NCBI GenBank assembly: GCA_900549975.1 | Contig: URQK01000041.1 | Coordinates: 1-13,144 of the forward strand | Direction of reading: 5' to 3' | Origin: an uncultured Mollicutes bacterium | Lineage (GTDB): Bacteria > Bacillota_I > Bacilli_A > RFN20 > CAG-826 | Length of the DNA stretch: 13,144 nt | In this document: piece by piece, positions 5,985 to 13,144 of the stretch | Position numbering within the stretch: position 1 is the stretch's first letter | Layout of the letters: each line of letters starts with the position of its first letter | Made by a program: the position numbers and the translations under genes | The notes under the pieces: generated by a model | What the model saw: the letters and a program-made list of their open reading frames with translations, nothing else | Database searches by the model: none | Told to the model about the DNA's origin: nothing

Positions 5985-7277
5985 TTAATCACTATAGGTA
6001 ATTATCTTTTTTCCTAAAGTAGAATGATATTCAATCTTTTCAAAATTATAATTCTTAAAGAAATTATATGGATCAAAAACAACTTTACTACGTGGCATAT
6101 TAGTATAAATAAAATCTTCTTTTAGATTTTCAATATCTTCTATCTTATTCATTATAACTACACAATCTACTTTTTTTAGCAATGCTTTTAATGTCGATGA
6201 GTAGCGTAATCTTCGATTCGATTTTATATTTTGTTTAAAATCTAGTTCTGCTTTTGTATCAAAGCAATAAACTATAGTTCCTAATGGCAATAAAGCATTC
6301 ACAAGATTTATTGTCATTGCATTATTAACATCACTTACACCGCCATAATAAGATAATCCAATTATTCCAATATTAGTATTTGATAAATCTTCAAATCGGT
6401 TTTTAATATCATTAACTATATTAGTAACAAAATCATTTTTGGTTTCAATTACTGAATCAAGCATTTTTAAGCGCATAGATTTTGGTAATTGCGCATTTAA
6501 CTTTATGGCATTAAAATCTGGACCGTCTAATCCTAATTCGTTGCTTTTTAAAGTACTTGTCGTTAGTAAGATTTTTCTAAAACAATTCATGAATTCATTA
6601 CCGTCAATTTTTAATTTTTGTGAAATTCCGTTAATTTCATACAAAAAGCTATTTCTAATTAAAAGGAAATCCAATACTGCAATACGCATAAGTTCTGCAC
6701 ATCTTAATGAGGTAAAATAAATAAAAATGTTTCTTTTTAAATAATATTCATATAAAAAATTAATTGTTAAATGAGCATTTTTAGATGATGTTCCGACAAC
6801 TAAAAATGTAGGAGAAATTATCTGGGATAAAATATCATTGGTTAATAAATTTTCCATTTGATAAGCTACGTGAATTTTTTGATTATTAACATCATGTAAA
6901 TACTTCTCAAATTTTTCACTAGTACCTACTGGCATCTTATTTTTAAATAAGAAAACGCATTCTCCTCTTATATAATCAATAATCTTTAAAAACAATTTTG
7001 TAAATGCTTTATAATTCTCGTTATTTTCAATATCATATGTAAAAACTATTACTGCTACTTTAGATAATTCGCCTAATGAATCTACAAAACTTATCCTGTT
7101 TTTATTTTCAAAAAGTAATGTTTTTATTTGTTTATTATCAATATTAAATATATATTTTTTTAATAATTTAATCTTTTCTTCATTATCATCATAGACTAAC
7201 ACATCATGGCCAAAAATAGCAAAACTTGTTGCATTAGCTAATGATTTATCGCTAATACCAATTACTCCAACCCTCAT
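5985..7277 (-). CDS. Degenerate UDP-glucose/GDP-mannose dehydrogenase family protein, probably catalytically inactive
   Basis: A 430-residue protein with the full layout of UDP-sugar dehydrogenases, which oxidise UDP-glucose or similar substrates twice to the uronate with NAD. It has an N-terminal Rossmann domain (MRVGVIGIS), PVGT at 116-119, a central helical dimer domain (AELMRIAVLDFLLIRNSFLYEI, 194-215), and a C-terminal domain opening with IGIIGLSYYGGVSDVNNAMTI (303-323). Key positions are altered. The family's GFGGSCFPKD loop with the catalytic Cys is replaced by a region without Cys at about 247-265. The catalytic Lys aligns with Arg198 and the nearby Asn with Leu202. The dinucleotide loop GxGxxG is also eroded. 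I infer a pseudoenzyme, perhaps binding or regulatory. Residue matches come from my memory of the family. TAGGAGAG lies 6-7 bases before the ATG. It is the second gene of a leftward pair, 15 bases after the small gene. Confidence 0.75.
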   Translation of the reverse strand: MRVGVIGISDKSLANATSFAIFGHDVLVYDDNEEKIKLLKKYIFNIDNKQIKTLLFENKNRISFVDSLGELSKVAVIVFTYDIENNENYKAFTKLFLKIIDYIRGECVFLFKNKMPVGTSEKFEKYLHDVNNQKIHVAYQMENLLTNDILSQIISPTFLVVGTSSKNAHLTINFLYEYYLKRNIFIYFTSLRCAELMRIAVLDFLLIRNSFLYEINGISQKLKIDGNEFMNCFRKILLTTSTLKSNELGLDGPDFNAIKLNAQLPKSMRLKMLDSVIETKNDFVTNIVNDIKNRFEDLSNTNIGIIGLSYYGGVSDVNNAMTINLVNALLPLGTIVYCFDTKAELDFKQNIKSNRRLRYSSTLKALLKKVDCVVIMNKIEDIENLKEDFIYTNMPRSKVVFDPYNFFKNYNFEKIEYHSTLGKKIITYSD

Positions 7278-7292
7278 ATAAATCTCTCCTAA

Positions 7293-7637
7293 CTAATCGC
7301 CGTAATCTGAACCACGTGACTTATCTTCAACAAATATTCCCAATTTATTGGTAATATCAAATATTTCAAGCACAACATAATCATCAATATTAATTGTTAA
7401 TGGATGATCATAATTACCTGTAAAAACAACTTTATGATTTACTTTTACCACACGATCCATTTCTTTTAATATATCATCAATTTTGTTGGGATGATGTTCT
7501 TTAAAAGAAGATAACATTGTATAAAATACAGGCTCAATATAGAAAATATCTCCATCATTAGTTATGTATTTACTCGAAAAAGGATTAGAGATATCTAATT
7601 CTTTATTATATTGTTTCCATTCTTCATAATCTTTCAT
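7293..7637 (-). CDS. Uncharacterised 114-residue protein
   Basis: I do not recognise this protein. It is acidic and soluble with no signal peptide or membrane segment. The N-terminal part is Tyr/Glu/Lys-rich (MKDYEEWKQYNKEL), followed by KYITNDGDIFYIEPVFYTML. The C-terminal half looks beta-rich (KVVFTGNYDHPLTINIDDYVVLEIFDI) and could be a small beta-barrel or ligand-binding domain. The start is ATG 7637 because AAAGGTG lies 7 bases upstream; a TTG two codons earlier is less likely. It is the first gene of the leftward operon with the degenerate dehydrogenase, only 15 bases apart, so the two products probably act together. No function is proposed. Confidence 0.6.
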   Translation of the reverse strand: MKDYEEWKQYNKELDISNPFSSKYITNDGDIFYIEPVFYTMLSSFKEHHPNKIDDILKEMDRVVKVNHKVVFTGNYDHPLTINIDDYVVLEIFDITNKLGIFVEDKSRGSDYGD

Positions 7638-7655
7638 TACCAATCACCTTTTATT

Positions 7656-7684
7656 ATTTTAAAGCATTTTCTTACATAAAACAA
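7656..7684 (-). promoter_or_regulatory. Promoter of the leftward 114-residue/dehydrogenase-like operon
   Basis: On the minus strand, TTGTTT (plus 7679-7684) is followed after exactly 17 bases by TAAAAT (plus 7656-7661). The start codon at 7637 lies about 18 bases beyond the -10, leaving a very short leader that contains the AAAGGTG ribosome site. Confidence 0.5.
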
Positions 7685-7692
7685 ATATATTA

Positions 7693-7707
7693 ATCACAAT
7701 TTGTGAT
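7693..7707. promoter_or_regulatory. 15-bp palindrome in the divergent region (operator candidate)
   Basis: ATCACAA (7693-7699), a central T, then TTGTGAT (7701-7707) form a perfect inverted repeat. It lies 8 bases upstream of the -35 of the leftward operon and about 54 bases upstream of the yfhO-like -10. A dimeric regulator bound there could touch both divergent genes. The binder is unknown. Confidence 0.4.
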
Positions 7708-7760
7708 CTTTTGTTTCACCACTTTCTTTATTTAATACTAAATAAAAATCATAAAAAGTG

Positions 7761-7766
7761 TATAAT
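7761..7766 (+). promoter_or_regulatory. -10 element of the yfhO-like gene
   Basis: A perfect TATAAT lies 21 bases before the ATG at 7788. No good -35 is present at 16-18 bases upstream, so the promoter may be weak or need an activator. Its position shows that the longer GTG start at 7758 is not used. Confidence 0.45.
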
Positions 7767-7787
7767 ATTCATAAGTGGGGTGTATGT

Positions 7788-10283
7788 ATGAAAAAAAAGA
7801 TATTCACTATTATTAGTTTTGTAATGGCATTTTTAATACCTTTTAGCGTATTTCTAATAATTTTAAAAGAAAATGGAATCCAACCATTTGGTTCATCAAC
7901 AATTCTATTCGTTGATTCTCAAGGACAATACATCGATTTTTTGGCTTATTATAAAACTATATTTACCTCTAACAATGATTTTTTCTATACATTTGCTAAA
8001 CCACTTGGTGGTGATATGTTATCGTTATTTTGCTATTATCTTTTCTCACCATTTAATATTATTTATTTATTTGTAAGTACAGCAAATTTACCTATTGCAT
8101 TAAGTATTGTTACTGCTTTAAAAATCGGCACTATTGGAGTGACAATGCATGTATTAATGAACCATTTATATAAAGAAAAATATATTTCCAATTTAATATT
8201 TAGCGTCTCTTACGCTCTAATATCTTATGTTATTGTATATAACTTTAATATCATGTTTTTAGATGCTGTTTTATGGACTCCTTTAATCATTTTAGGATTA
8301 GAAAAAATGTTTGAAGGGAATAAAACAACTTTATATAGTGTTTTCTTAGCACTTGCCATTATTTCTAATTACTACACAGGATTTATGATTTGTATATTTG
8401 TAGTAATGTTTTTCTTATTTAAACTTTATAGTAACAAATACGAGAAAAGTGCAATAAAAAGCTATTACAAACAATTCATCAGTGGTTCCTTAGTAGCGGG
8501 TGGTCTTAGTGCATGTGCTTGGTTAGTGGCTGTGTTAAACATGGCAGGATCAAAAACATCTATTAATAACCGCTCGATGTTTACTTTTGATACATTATTT
8601 GAGTTAAAAGATTTCTTAAAAAACTTTGCTGGTAGTTCGTATAAAGGTATGAATGATATTATTTCTGGTGGCCCATTAGTGTTCATTGGTGTTACTTGTT
8701 TAAGTTTAGCCATTATGTATTTTGCTAATAATAAATTTAGCAAAGACGAACGCACTAATGCAGGTGTTGTGGTTGCAATATTTATTTTATGTATGACTTT
8801 TAGTGGATTAAATAACTTATTCCATGGCGGATCTGCACCAGTATGGTTTCCGCATCGTTTCGCTTTCTTATTTGACTTTTTCTTAATCTATCTAGCGGCA
8901 CGAGAATTAAATAATATTGACGGGTTAAAATGCCATCATTTTGTTTTACCTCTTGGTATAATCATAATTATTTACGCAATATTAGCTATAGATAATGTAG
9001 AAACCAACATCATTTTAGATTTCGTATTATGTTTAGTTAATTTATTAGCTATCATCATTATGAAAAATTTTAAAAATAAATATGTAACAATTGCGTGTAT
9101 GTCTTTAATGTTAATTTGCACCACAATCAATATGAAATCTAGCGCATCTAACAATATCTTAGTTAATAAAGAAGAAAAAGAAAATGGTAGTTCTAATTAT
9201 ATTGATTATGAAATATATAAAAACCAATATGAAGAAATATCAAAAATTATTAATTATGTAAAAGAATATGATGAAAGTGAAGAATTCTACCGCATAGAAA
9301 AAACATTTAACTCATTAGCTACTTATAATTTAGCCAACAATGATTCATTTATGTATGATTACGCTGGTATTGGCCATTATTCATCTGTAGACAAACTAGA
9401 TACGCGTAATTATATTGGTAATGTTTTAGGATTCCACACTAATGGTAACTGGAACTCGTATGGATTAGGTTCTACACTTACCGCAAATTCATTAATGGGT
9501 GTTCGTTATATTATTGATCGTGATCAACAATCAGAAAGTATTATGATCAATAACCGCCACTTTGGCGCCCGTAAATATTTAACAAGCATAAAAGATTTTG
9601 AAAGTGAAAATGATAACATTCATGTTTTTAAAAACGATTACGCGCTTGGATTAGGATATTTAGCATCTAATCGCCTAGAAACTAGTGGTAGTGCTGGTGT
9701 TTATCTAGATGAAGAAAAAACAATTTTCCATAAATATGATATATTTCAATATCAAAATCATATGTATATGGATTTAACTAACAAAAATTATGGTGATATT
9801 TTCTCTTCAATTAATTATGAAGTAACTTATAATAACATCACTAAAATTGATGAACGCCATTATAAACTAAGTAATACTGCTAATCCGGGATATATAACAT
9901 TTAAACTTACTTTAGATGAGAATGCAATGAAATATCCTAGCTACTATCATATCTCGCCTGGCTTTAGCGAATATATGGCGTTATATGAATCCAATTATTC
10001 AAGTAACAATATTTATTACTTTAATATGTATAACTATGGTATTAATCCTATTAATAGTTCTAGTAATACTAAATACTACACATTAATGTTAAAAGAAAAT
10101 CTCATTTGGGATGAAGTTGAAATCATACCATCGTTTTATTATGAAAATGTCGATGTTTTAAATACCTATTATCAAGAATTAAAAGCCAAGGTCTTCCAAA
10201 CGGAACTCCGCAATACGACCAATGCAGCGATTCTCAGAGAGGAGACGGACTTTGCGCGACATGCACAGACCCTTTCCAATTAA
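7788..10283 (+). CDS. yfhO: YfhO-family membrane glycosyltransferase, 3' part disrupted
   Basis: Large polytopic membrane protein of the YfhO family (GT-C-like). In Bacillus, YfhO is the last enzyme of a CsbB/GtcA/YfhO route that adds sugars to lipoteichoic acid on the outer face of the membrane. The start is ATG 7788, since TATAAT at 7761 rules out the upstream GTG; GTGGGGTG provides a modest ribosome site. Residues 5-26 form the first membrane segment. The first outside loop has FVDSQGQYIDFLAYYK (D43, Q45, Y48), the expected acidic GT-C site. About a dozen more segments extend to roughly residue 445, then a large soluble domain follows. Native sequence ends at about residue 800 (position 10187). 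The remaining 31 codons and the stop at 10281 come from a GC-rich foreign patch, so as read the protein lacks its C-terminal domain and last membrane segment. The rest of the gene continues in another frame at 10279. Confidence 0.85.
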   Translation: MKKKIFTIISFVMAFLIPFSVFLIILKENGIQPFGSSTILFVDSQGQYIDFLAYYKTIFTSNNDFFYTFAKPLGGDMLSLFCYYLFSPFNIIYLFVSTANLPIALSIVTALKIGTIGVTMHVLMNHLYKEKYISNLIFSVSYALISYVIVYNFNIMFLDAVLWTPLIILGLEKMFEGNKTTLYSVFLALAIISNYYTGFMICIFVVMFFLFKLYSNKYEKSAIKSYYKQFISGSLVAGGLSACAWLVAVLNMAGSKTSINNRSMFTFDTLFELKDFLKNFAGSSYKGMNDIISGGPLVFIGVTCLSLAIMYFANNKFSKDERTNAGVVVAIFILCMTFSGLNNLFHGGSAPVWFPHRFAFLFDFFLIYLAARELNNIDGLKCHHFVLPLGIIIIIYAILAIDNVETNIILDFVLCLVNLLAIIIMKNFKNKYVTIACMSLMLICTTINMKSSASNNILVNKEEKENGSSNYIDYEIYKNQYEEISKIINYVKEYDESEEFYRIEKTFNSLATYNLANNDSFMYDYAGIGHYSSVDKLDTRNYIGNVLGFHTNGNWNSYGLGSTLTANSLMGVRYIIDRDQQSESIMINNRHFGARKYLTSIKDFESENDNIHVFKNDYALGLGYLASNRLETSGSAGVYLDEEKTIFHKYDIFQYQNHMYMDLTNKNYGDIFSSINYEVTYNNITKIDERHYKLSNTANPGYITFKLTLDENAMKYPSYYHISPGFSEYMALYESNYSSNNIYYFNMYNYGINPINSSSNTKYYTLMLKENLIWDEVEIIPSFYYENVDVLNTYYQELKAKVFQTELRNTTNAAILREETDFARHAQTLSN
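10188..10280. other. GC-rich foreign patch inside the yfhO-like gene
   Basis: By hand count 48 of these 93 bases are G or C (about 52%), while flanking sequence is near 25-30%. The edges are sharp, at about 10,187-10,192 and 10,276-10,284. It shifts the yfhO frame by +1. The family normally has about 27 residues between the LKA-like helix and the TSIPY motif. Apart from the patch only about five native residues remain here, so the patch seems to replace native sequence rather than simply add to it. It has no stops in several frames. One minus-strand frame starts with ATG at 10262, after GGAAAGGG, and runs 27 codons to a stop at 10179. I do not recognise it, and it does not obviously match positions 1-3,890. 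Confidence 0.7.
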
Positions 10284-10632
10284 AACGTTATTAACTACTT
10301 CTATTCCTTATGCTAAAAATTGGAAAATTAAAATTAATGGTAAAAATGTTAAAACTCGAGTAAACCAAAACATTTTTCTTGCCGCAGATTTGAGTAATTT
10401 AAATTATCAAAATGGAGATACATTAAATGTCGATTTATCTTATCAAGCAAACGAATTTACTTTTGCCATAATCATTTCTTTAATTACAATTGCTTATATT
10501 TTCTTATATGATTATAAATATTATGAAAAAATTAAAGCAAAATTAGAAAAAAATAACAAAAAAGAAAATAAATCAAGCGAAAATATTGAACAAAACAAAA
10601 TCGAAGAAAAAGAAATCACAAACAATAATTAA
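10279..10632 (+). pseudogene. yfhO: C-terminal fragment of the yfhO-like gene, out of frame
   Basis: This is the detached 3' end of the preceding gene. It opens with IKTLLTTSIPYAKNWKIKINGK, the conserved YfhO C-terminal motif (family pattern TSIPYDKGWxVxVDGK). It continues through a beta domain (NIFLAADLSNL...GDTLNVDLSYQ) to a final membrane segment (FAIIISLITIAYIFLYDY). A highly charged, low-complexity Lys/Glu/Asn tail ends at TAA 10630-10632. Possible ATG codons at 10222 and 10261 lie inside the foreign patch and have no good ribosome site. I do not think it is translated as a separate gene. Its stop overlaps the stop of the convergent methyltransferase gene (TTAA at 10629-10632). Confidence 0.75.
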
Positions 10633-11431
10633 TCGTTTTTCTTTATAATATCTAAAAGATGAGAACTAGCTCCTAATAAATCTTTTCTTTCACATACTTT
10701 AAAGTGGTAGTTTAAAAAAATCTTAAATTCATCATCACTCATTTGATTAAGTGAAGTACGAATATAATCGCTTGCTCCATCAGAAGCAATTATTTTAATA
10801 CGTTTTAATCTTAGCTTATTGTTAAATTTGTTAATGTCTTCTATTCTAACCATAGAATATAAATCATTTTCTTTATTAATTATGTGGAAAGACTTATCCA
10901 CTCTTTGTTCTTTTAATGAGTTCATAATATTATGTTTAATAAAGCCATAACTAATAATGGCATATTCATTCATATAATAGCTAACAAATATGATGCCACT
11001 TTTTTTTGTCACTCTTTTTGCTTCGTTCAAAGCTTGTAGTTTGTCTTTTTCACTTAATAAGTGATACATCGGCCCAAATAATAAAGTCACTGAGAAACTT
11101 TCATCTTCAAACATTGATAAATCCAACGCATTCCCTTGATATATTTTCACATTACTATTTTTCTTTTTGAAAATTTCAATATTATGTTCCACTAATTCAA
11201 CTGCGGTAACTTCATAACCCTTATTAGCCAAATAAATACTATAAGCGCCAGTACCTGCACCGATATCTAAATATTTTTAGTTTTATCATTTTTTAAATAT
11301 TTTTTTATATATTTAATATTTGTTAAAAACTCCACTTGCCCATGGCGAGTTTTTAAACGATTATCTTCATTAAAATGTGAATAATAATCTTCTAACAATG
11401 ATATTTTTGTGTTTGTTCTTTGAAAATTCAT
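10629..11431 (-). pseudogene. Class I SAM-dependent methyltransferase, one-base frameshift
   Basis: Expected to encode about 267 residues. The start is ATG 11431, one base after the stop of the upstream gene (TAATATG), so translation would be coupled. The first 56 codons read MNFQRTNTKISLLEDYYSH... to KNI and hit TAG at about 11267-11269. One base later the frame gives ILDIGAGTGAYSIYLANKGYEVTAVE, the textbook SAM-binding motif I with acidic motif II (VE). Next come NVKIYQGNALDL and the post-motif FSVTLLFGPMYHLL. Three T's (minus strand, 11271-11269) stand where four would restore ILDIG. This is either a single-base deletion or a homopolymer sequencing error. The substrate is unknown. The largest intact frame (10629-11231) lacks motif I and is unlikely to be functional alone. 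Confidence 0.8.
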
Positions 11432-11432
11432 A

Positions 11433-12527
11433 TTACAACACCTTGCCTAATATTAATGCATTTATGCTTTCTATACCACATAATTTAACTATTTCTTCGA
11501 AACTAGAAATAACTAGGTTTTTAGTTTGAAAATAAATATTGTTAATAATTTTATCTTCTTCATTTTTGGCTTTTAAATAGTTCTTTTCTGGTAATCCTTT
11601 ATATTGTTCTTCAATAGTGGTAATTAGTAATCTTCGAAAACTAGCTATTAAAGAGTCTTCTAGCCAATAAGAATATTGACATTTTCCCTTCTTTTCTAGT
11701 TGCTTAAAGCGAATATAAAGCGGTAAACCATCGATAGGAGAATGCCATATATCCATAAACGCATAATCAAATTTATTAGCAATATCAATATTTTTATAAT
11801 ATTCAAAAGCATCACTTTCAATAATTTTTATTTTATTTTTGTTATTAAAGAAAGGTAAAATGTTCTTTTTAAATAAATTAATAATATTTTTATCATTTTC
11901 TATAATGGTAACACTTTTAACATTTTCTTTTTGTGCAATCATAAATTGGTAATAACCTAACCCTAAACCAAATGTTAAAACATCACCGTGAGCCTCTTCT
12001 ATACTTCTTTGCATGGTAACAATTTCATTAGGTGTAATACTCATCCATGTTACATCATCACTTGATATAGCTAAATATGATACATCTTTTTCAAAGAAAG
12101 AAACGCTACTTAATTCTTGATAAAATTCACCTTTAAAAGTAATATCTTTATAAACGAATGGTTGTAAAGCATGAAATGTTTTATAAAATAATTCATATTT
12201 ACCATACTTGGCTCTTTGTGGCTTAACATTTAAATAATATGGATTATTTTCAATTATTTTAGGATCCACTAATGCAATCGCGGGTTTAATATAATTATTA
12301 AATAGTTCATAATCATTAGCGTCTTGTAATTCAATATCAAAAAAACGTAAAAATTCATAGGCAAAAGCTTGTTTTTTATCTTTTGCTGACAGGAACTTAT
12401 TTTTATCAATAAAATCATAATGCTCACAAAATTCTAAAAGCATATTAGCAACTGCCACATTATTTTCTAATGTAGCAAATAAATGGTGTAATTTATTAGT
12501 ATCTTCTTTATTTAACTTAATTTTCAT
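11433..12527 (-). CDS. Uncharacterised protein with spermidine-synthase-like SAM-binding fold
   Basis: A 364-residue soluble protein. Residues 1-175 form an alpha-rich N-terminal domain I do not recognise, turning to beta near 125-165 (FKGEFYQELSSVSFF...YLAISSDDVTWMS). Residues 180-265 are a Rossmann fold of the spermidine synthase/methyltransferase type: Gly-rich LTFGLGLGYYQ (184-194), acidic end of strand 2 IIEND (208-212), KIIESDAFEYY (234-244) and DYAFMDIWHSP (254-264). A helical C-terminal domain follows. It probably binds SAM or a related nucleotide; neither polyamine synthesis nor methyl transfer can be claimed. ATG 12527 has AGGA 8 bases upstream. It lies 9 bases after the phosphatase gene and one base before the methyltransferase gene, so the three form one operon. 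Confidence 0.7.
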   Translation of the reverse strand: MKIKLNKEDTNKLHHLFATLENNVAVANMLLEFCEHYDFIDKNKFLSAKDKKQAFAYEFLRFFDIELQDANDYELFNNYIKPAIALVDPKIIENNPYYLNVKPQRAKYGKYELFYKTFHALQPFVYKDITFKGEFYQELSSVSFFEKDVSYLAISSDDVTWMSITPNEIVTMQRSIEEAHGDVLTFGLGLGYYQFMIAQKENVKSVTIIENDKNIINLFKKNILPFFNNKNKIKIIESDAFEYYKNIDIANKFDYAFMDIWHSPIDGLPLYIRFKQLEKKGKCQYSYWLEDSLIASFRRLLITTIEEQYKGLPEKNYLKAKNEEDKIINNIYFQTKNLVISSFEEIVKLCGIESINALILGKVL

Positions 12528-12536
12528 AGTCTAATC

Positions 12537-12986
12537 CTAACCTAACTTTTCTAATGTTTTTTGTACTGCTTCATTTAATTGATTATATACTTTTTCGTAA
12601 CGACCAGTATACCATGGGTCTTCGATAAATCCTGGCATATCCGCAAATTTTGTAATCATAAATATTTTATGTTCATCGTCTTCTATTATATTACGCATTA
12701 TATTATGCATGTTATTATCATCCATAACAAATATATAATCAAATCTTTCATAATCAATTCTCGTAATTTGTGTTGAATAATGTCTATCTATATTAACATT
12801 ATGCTTTTCTAATACTTCTCTCATAGGCGGATAAATCTCATTACCAATTTCTTCTAATGATGTCGCACGCGATTCAACATAAAATTTATTTTCTAAATGA
12901 TTCTTTTTTATTAAGTCTTTACAAATAAATTCCGCGGCCACTGAACGGCAAATATTACCATGACAAACAAATAATAATTTAAGCAT
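12537..12986 (-). CDS. Low-molecular-weight protein tyrosine (or arginine) phosphatase
   Basis: Small cytoplasmic phosphatase of 149 residues, the usual family size. The signature loop CHGNICRS occupies residues 8-15 at the N-terminus, with catalytic Cys8 and Arg14. The general-acid loop EDPWYTGRYE contains Asp123 and Pro124. FVMDDNN (86-92) is the usual central strand. In Firmicutes such enzymes act on tyrosine-phosphorylated proteins of capsule or exopolysaccharide systems, or on arginine phosphate (YwlE). The residue preceding the motif does not let me choose. The start is ATG 12986, 7-8 bases after AAGGGGG; upstream TTG and GTG codons lie before that site. It heads the leftward three-gene operon. 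No bacterial tyrosine kinase is visible in the window. Confidence 0.9.
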   Translation of the reverse strand: MLKLLFVCHGNICRSVAAEFICKDLIKKNHLENKFYVESRATSLEEIGNEIYPPMREVLEKHNVNIDRHYSTQITRIDYERFDYIFVMDDNNMHNIMRNIIEDDEHKIFMITKFADMPGFIEDPWYTGRYEKVYNQLNEAVQKTLEKLG

Positions 12987-13010
12987 ACAATTCCCCCTTA
13001 ACACCAAAAA

Positions 13011-13050
13011 ATTATAGCATTTTTCATTTTATTAAACTAGTATGTTTAAT
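13011..13050 (-). promoter_or_regulatory. Promoter region of the phosphatase operon with inverted repeat
   Basis: Read leftward, a perfect TATAAT (plus 13011-13016) lies about 24 bases before the phosphatase ATG. The -35 region has no good match but is covered by a perfect 7-bp inverted repeat, ATTAAAC (13031-13037) and GTTTAAT (13044-13050), with a six-base spacer. This is a plausible operator. The rest of the 13,008-13,144 stretch is AT-rich and gene-free. A TACAAT at 13138-13143 may belong to a rightward gene beyond the window. Confidence 0.4.
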
Positions 13051-13144
13051 AGCTCATTAATTATATATAGAAATTATTTTTAAAATTTTACCAATAAATA
13101 ATTAAGCATTTTGATTTATATCTTGCAGATAATTTGTTACAATT

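Noticed and set aside
7758..7787. Upstream GTG start for the yfhO-like gene
   Set aside because: The -10 element TATAAT lies at 7761-7766 inside that extension. ATG 7788 has its own ribosome site and begins the signal-like membrane segment.
10222..10278. Separate small gene start in front of the yfhO C-terminal fragment
   Set aside because: The ATG codons at 10222 and 10261 lie in the foreign patch without a convincing ribosome site, and the protein beyond is plainly the YfhO C-terminus.
10604..10643. Terminator between the yfhO-like and methyltransferase genes
   Set aside because: AAGAAAAA and TTTTTCTT are complementary, but they are low-complexity, widely spaced and have no GC pairs to form a stable stem.
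10629..11231. Intact 200-residue methyltransferase
   Set aside because: It would start with TTG inside the SAM fold, after motif I. The upstream frame and the one-base slip show it is part of a longer broken gene.
4169..13007. Alternative genetic code (TGA as Trp) in the AT-rich segment
   Set aside because: Trp codons seen are TGG, and no open frame continues through TGA. The frames stop at TAA or TAG, consistent with the standard bacterial code.

Overview
The window reads as two pieces of DNA with different character joined end to end. Positions 1 to about 3,890 have balanced base composition (roughly half G+C in the lines I counted) and carry the conserved Firmicutes recombination/replication block dnaX-ybaB-recR, followed closely by a LacI-family regulator. 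Codon use and gene order suggest a gut Lachnospiraceae-like Clostridia genome. From about 4,030-4,060 to the end the DNA is very AT-rich (near 30% G+C by eye), with short spacers and a standard genetic code (TGG for Trp, no in-frame TGA). The gene types there suggest a low-GC Bacilli lineage such as RF39 or Erysipelotrichales; this is inference. The change is abrupt and lies in a gene-free stretch, so a chimeric contig is at least as likely as horizontal transfer.

The AT-rich part has three blocks. (1) 4,110-5,978: a GntR-RCK_C regulator of the BusR type, expected to sense c-di-AMP, is divergent from a four-segment membrane protein. The promoter of that protein is bracketed by a perfect 9-bp inverted repeat, and both genes end in intrinsic terminators. 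(2) 5,985-10,632: a leftward two-gene operon (an unknown 114-residue protein and a degenerate UDP-sugar dehydrogenase lacking its catalytic residues) is divergent from a large YfhO-type membrane glycosyltransferase gene. The yfhO-like gene is broken near its 3' end by a ~93-base patch of about 52% G+C that shifts the frame. (3) 10,629-12,986: a leftward three-gene operon encodes a low-molecular-weight protein tyrosine phosphatase, an uncharacterised protein with a spermidine-synthase-like SAM fold, and a class I methyltransferase with a one-base frameshift.

The AT-rich genes share a loose cell-envelope/polysaccharide theme (YfhO, UDP-sugar dehydrogenase homologue, LMW-PTP), but no complete known pathway is present. 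I see no rRNA, tRNA, CRISPR array, transposase or integrase. The features most worth checking are the composition breakpoint, the GC-rich patch inside yfhO, the pseudoenzyme-like dehydrogenase, and the likely c-di-AMP-regulated divergent promoter.
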